DNA from: Anaeroplasmataceae bacterium
GTDB taxonomy: Bacteria > Bacillota_I > Bacilli_A > Acholeplasmatales > Anaeroplasmataceae
Assembly: GCA_029050385.1 (NCBI GenBank)
Contig: JAIDMV010000200.1
Location: 1-7,919, forward strand
Reading direction: 5' to 3'
Length of the DNA stretch: 7,919 nt
In this document: piece after piece, positions 6,205 through 7,919 of the stretch
Layout of the letters: each line of letters opens with the position of its first letter
Position numbering within the stretch: position 1 is the first letter of the stretch
Notes under the pieces: generated by a model
Told to the model about the DNA's origin: nothing
The model's database searches: none
The model's input: the letters and a program-made list of their open reading frames with translations, nothing else
Position numbers and translations under genes: made by a program

Positions 6205-7641
6205 TTAAATATGACGAATAATTCCACTAAAAAGATTGATTCCTTTAGAATTCGTTATGACATAGCCAAAGCTACGATCAACTACAAAATCATAATAGAT
6301 TTCCTTTACTTCACTTGGGCCAGGAGCACCTGCTCCTTCAAAGAAGGTTACTGCTCCACCTTCTATTCCCTTACGATTCACGACAAGTTTTGCAGATTGG
6401 CTTACACCATTACAAACGAGTTTCCCATCTGAAAGATTAGAGAAGTCTGATGTTTCGATATGGAAGATATCTGATATACCTAGCTTTGTAAGAATCTCCT
6501 CTAAATGTAGGCTACTTTCTGCCTGAAATTCTGGAAATAGGACACGAGTAAAATATCGTTCCTTTGCTTCTTCATTTTCTTTTTCGTACTCTCGCTTGCA
6601 AAGAGCAGAAATCACCTCGCTCGTAAATATCTGGTCTATATCATATTCTTCTTTAGGAACAATAAAATGCACTTTATATCCAGATGATGTAGAGGTGTAA
6701 AACTCTCTATATTCTTCTTGTTCATAAGCCTTACCTAAAATATACTTACCCATCATAAGTTTTTTAGTTATTTTACTGCCATCCGCATTGGTAAAATCAT
6801 ATTTTGCATCTGTTAATTTTATTTCTTTTCCTGTGGATTGCCAAACATCTTTTAAATACAAAGTGTTCATCAAAAGGAAAATCGTATCTTTTGATATAGA
6901 AAAGTCTGGTTTTAAAAATCCATCTGTCTGCTTACTGATGAAAGCTTTTATATAGCGATTCACATAATCTATTTTCTTCATATCTAGACTATGAGAATAA
7001 CTGTAATAATGATTGGCAAGATTGTTTAAGCCTGTTTCCTTAAATACTGCATTTTTATCTAGCCAAATGGAATTGGTAAGCTTACATTTTGTTTTGGATG
7101 GATCATCTGCATAGAAACCAACACGATTGATTTCTTGATATAACTTTTCATAATTTAAAGCTAATGTAGCATAGTCCATTCCCATAGCGTCTAAGATTTG
7201 TTGCCTTGAGGCCCCATCACTACACTCTACCGCAAGTGCCAAAGCACTAAATAAAGAAACTGGTGACATAACAGTATTTTCAGATGAACCAAGTTCTTCT
7301 ACTGCCAAAGAGGCAAGTTCACCCGAAAATATATTGACAGTATCACAAAATTCTGCATAGGAATCTGAAGGATTTTCCTTATCCTTTGGTTCTATAACCT
7401 GCTTTAATAGATGAACAGCTGAATTCATTTTATTGTTTTCTACTTGTCTAAAAGTAACTAAGCCAATTGTAAGAATCAAAATGATTGAAACTATTCCAGC
7501 TATGGAAAGTGTTAGTTTATTGAAAAAAGGATTTCTACCTGTTTTCTTTTTTATGCTATTTAAATAAATTTTACTTTCTAAAGAGGAATCCACTTTCGGA
7601 ACTTCCTCTTTTAATTCTTTTAATTTATCCTCTAAATTCAT
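6205..7641 (-). CDS. Membrane-anchored serpin, putative anti-sigma partner
   Basis: The 478-residue protein has a charged N-terminus (1-42, with basic KKKTGR just before the membrane), one transmembrane helix (about 43-64) and a complete serpin domain (about 105-478). The basic N-side predicts N-in, so the serpin faces outside. Serpin hallmarks appear in order: NTVMSPVSLFSALALAVECS (near 121-140), LTNSIWLDKN, KQTDGF, FLLMNTLYLKDVW, LFPEF, LTKLGISDIF and the C-terminal DRSFGYVI...LFSGII. Inhibitory serpins trap proteases through a mobile reactive-centre loop. Here the hinge reads KGIEGGAV (424-431) rather than the usual GTEAAAA type, so inhibition is uncertain. The ATG overlaps the sigma stop by 4 nt, with TGGAG 8 nt upstream. 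From position and topology I infer an anti-sigma role for the N-terminus. No zinc anti-sigma HxxxCxxC motif is present. No lipobox or signal-peptidase site is evident. Confidence 0.88.
   Translation of the reverse strand: MNLEDKLKELKEEVPKVDSSLESKIYLNSIKKKTGRNPFFNKLTLSIAGIVSIILILTIGLVTFRQVENNKMNSAVHLLKQVIEPKDKENPSDSYAEFCDTVNIFSGELASLAVEELGSSENTVMSPVSLFSALALAVECSDGASRQQILDAMGMDYATLALNYEKLYQEINRVGFYADDPSKTKCKLTNSIWLDKNAVFKETGLNNLANHYYSYSHSLDMKKIDYVNRYIKAFISKQTDGFLKPDFSISKDTIFLLMNTLYLKDVWQSTGKEIKLTDAKYDFTNADGSKITKKLMMGKYILGKAYEQEEYREFYTSTSSGYKVHFIVPKEEYDIDQIFTSEVISALCKREYEKENEEAKERYFTRVLFPEFQAESSLHLEEILTKLGISDIFHIETSDFSNLSDGKLVCNGVSQSAKLVVNRKGIEGGAVTFFEGAGAPGPSEVKEIYYDFVVDRSFGYVITNSKGINLFSGIIRHI
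6307..6369 (-). other. Serpin reactive-centre loop
   Basis: Residues 425-445 (GIEGGAVTFFEGAGAPGPSE onward) align with the loop of alpha-1-antitrypsin from P15 (Gly425). Hinge positions are Ile at P14 and Gly at P12 and P11, with Arg-Lys before P15. The stretch up to the DRSF strand is several residues longer than in antitrypsin, so the scissile bond cannot be placed. An ungapped reading would give Ala439-Pro440, an unlikely cleavage site for most serine proteases. The centre is rich in Gly, Ala and Pro. Confidence 0.7.
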
Positions 7642-7919
7642 AAGTATTTCTCCATTTCTTCTAAAATGATATTCCTTGCCCGCTCTAAACGCTTCTTTAC
7701 TGCAGATAAAGAAATATTTAGAATATGAGCGATTTCATTTGTTTTTAAAGAATTATAATAATATAGAATTATAACTTCTTTATACTTTTTTGGAAGATGC
7801 TTTACAATTCGTGCTAAAACATCGGTTTCTTTTTTTAAGCTTTTATCCGGATAAGCCTCTAAAATTTCTTGGGAAAGAGTTACTTTAGTGTGATAGGATG
7901 TTTTCACATAGTTCTTACA
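7638..7919 (-). CDS. ECF-type (sigma-70 family) RNA polymerase sigma factor, C-terminal part
   Basis: The frame is open to the window edge, giving 93 codons (beginning CKNYVK); the N-terminal half, including most of region 2, lies outside. What remains is the end of region 2.4 and linker, then region 4: LPKKYKEVIILYYYNSLKTN followed by the helix-turn-helix EIAHILNISLSAVKKRLERAR that reads the -35 element. A GTG at 7907 is in frame but has no reason to be the start, since family members extend about 80-90 residues further upstream. The short two-domain form and the overlapping membrane-protein gene are typical of ECF sigma factors that respond to extracytoplasmic signals. The specific ECF group cannot be named from this part. 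Confidence 0.9.
   Translation of the reverse strand, partial: CKNYVKTSYHTKVTLSQEILEAYPDKSLKKETDVLARIVKHLPKKYKEVIILYYYNSLKTNEIAHILNISLSAVKKRLERARNIILEEMEKYL

Noticed and set aside
6211..6432. Plus-strand open frame opposite the serpin C-terminus
   Set aside because: It is antisense to the reactive loop and conserved serpin C-terminus; no independent support.
7638..7907. GTG at 7907 as the true start of a short 89-residue regulator
   Set aside because: The frame stays open to the window edge and the upstream residues (CKNY) look like sigma region 2.4, so the gene is cut by the window rather than short.

Overview
The window is low-GC DNA whose genes all lie on the minus strand, with strong Shine-Dalgarno sites, several 1-7 nt gene overlaps and an L-box leader. 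This points to a member of the Bacillota (Firmicutes). A gut-type Clostridia or Erysipelotrichia would fit, but nothing here fixes the genus. Read in the direction of transcription (from high to low coordinates) there are three units.

Unit 1 (7919 to 6160): the C-terminal part of an ECF-type sigma factor runs in from the window edge. It overlaps by 4 nt a 478-residue protein with a short basic cytoplasmic N-terminus, one membrane segment and a complete serpin domain predicted to lie outside the cell. A clear intrinsic terminator closes the unit. The layout matches a sigma factor/membrane anti-sigma pair, with a protease-inhibitor fold where the sensor domain would be. This is the most unusual item in the window.

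Unit 2 (6131 to 4810): a promoter with an extended -10, then an HU-family DNA-binding protein, then a 326-residue ankyrin-repeat protein whose start overlaps the HU stop by 4 nt. No terminator of its own is visible.

Unit 3 (4809 to the left edge): a promoter whose -35 box directly follows the ankyrin stop codon, a lysine (L-box) riboswitch with an intrinsic terminator, then lysA-dapF-dapA-dapB-dapH packed end to end, and after an 88-nt gap the start of asd. Together they make diaminopimelate and lysine: Asd makes aspartate semialdehyde, DapA and DapB make tetrahydrodipicolinate, DapH N-acetylates it (acetylase branch), DapF epimerises LL-DAP to meso-DAP for peptidoglycan, and LysA decarboxylates meso-DAP to lysine. 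Lysine sensed by the leader RNA should shut off the set. The acetyl-branch aminotransferase and deacetylase are not in the window.

The first 19 bases match the Tn5/Nextera mosaic end at 17 of 19 positions, exactly where asd stops looking like asd. The left edge is therefore most likely a contig end with untrimmed adapter, and the truncated asd is an assembly artefact rather than a biological break.
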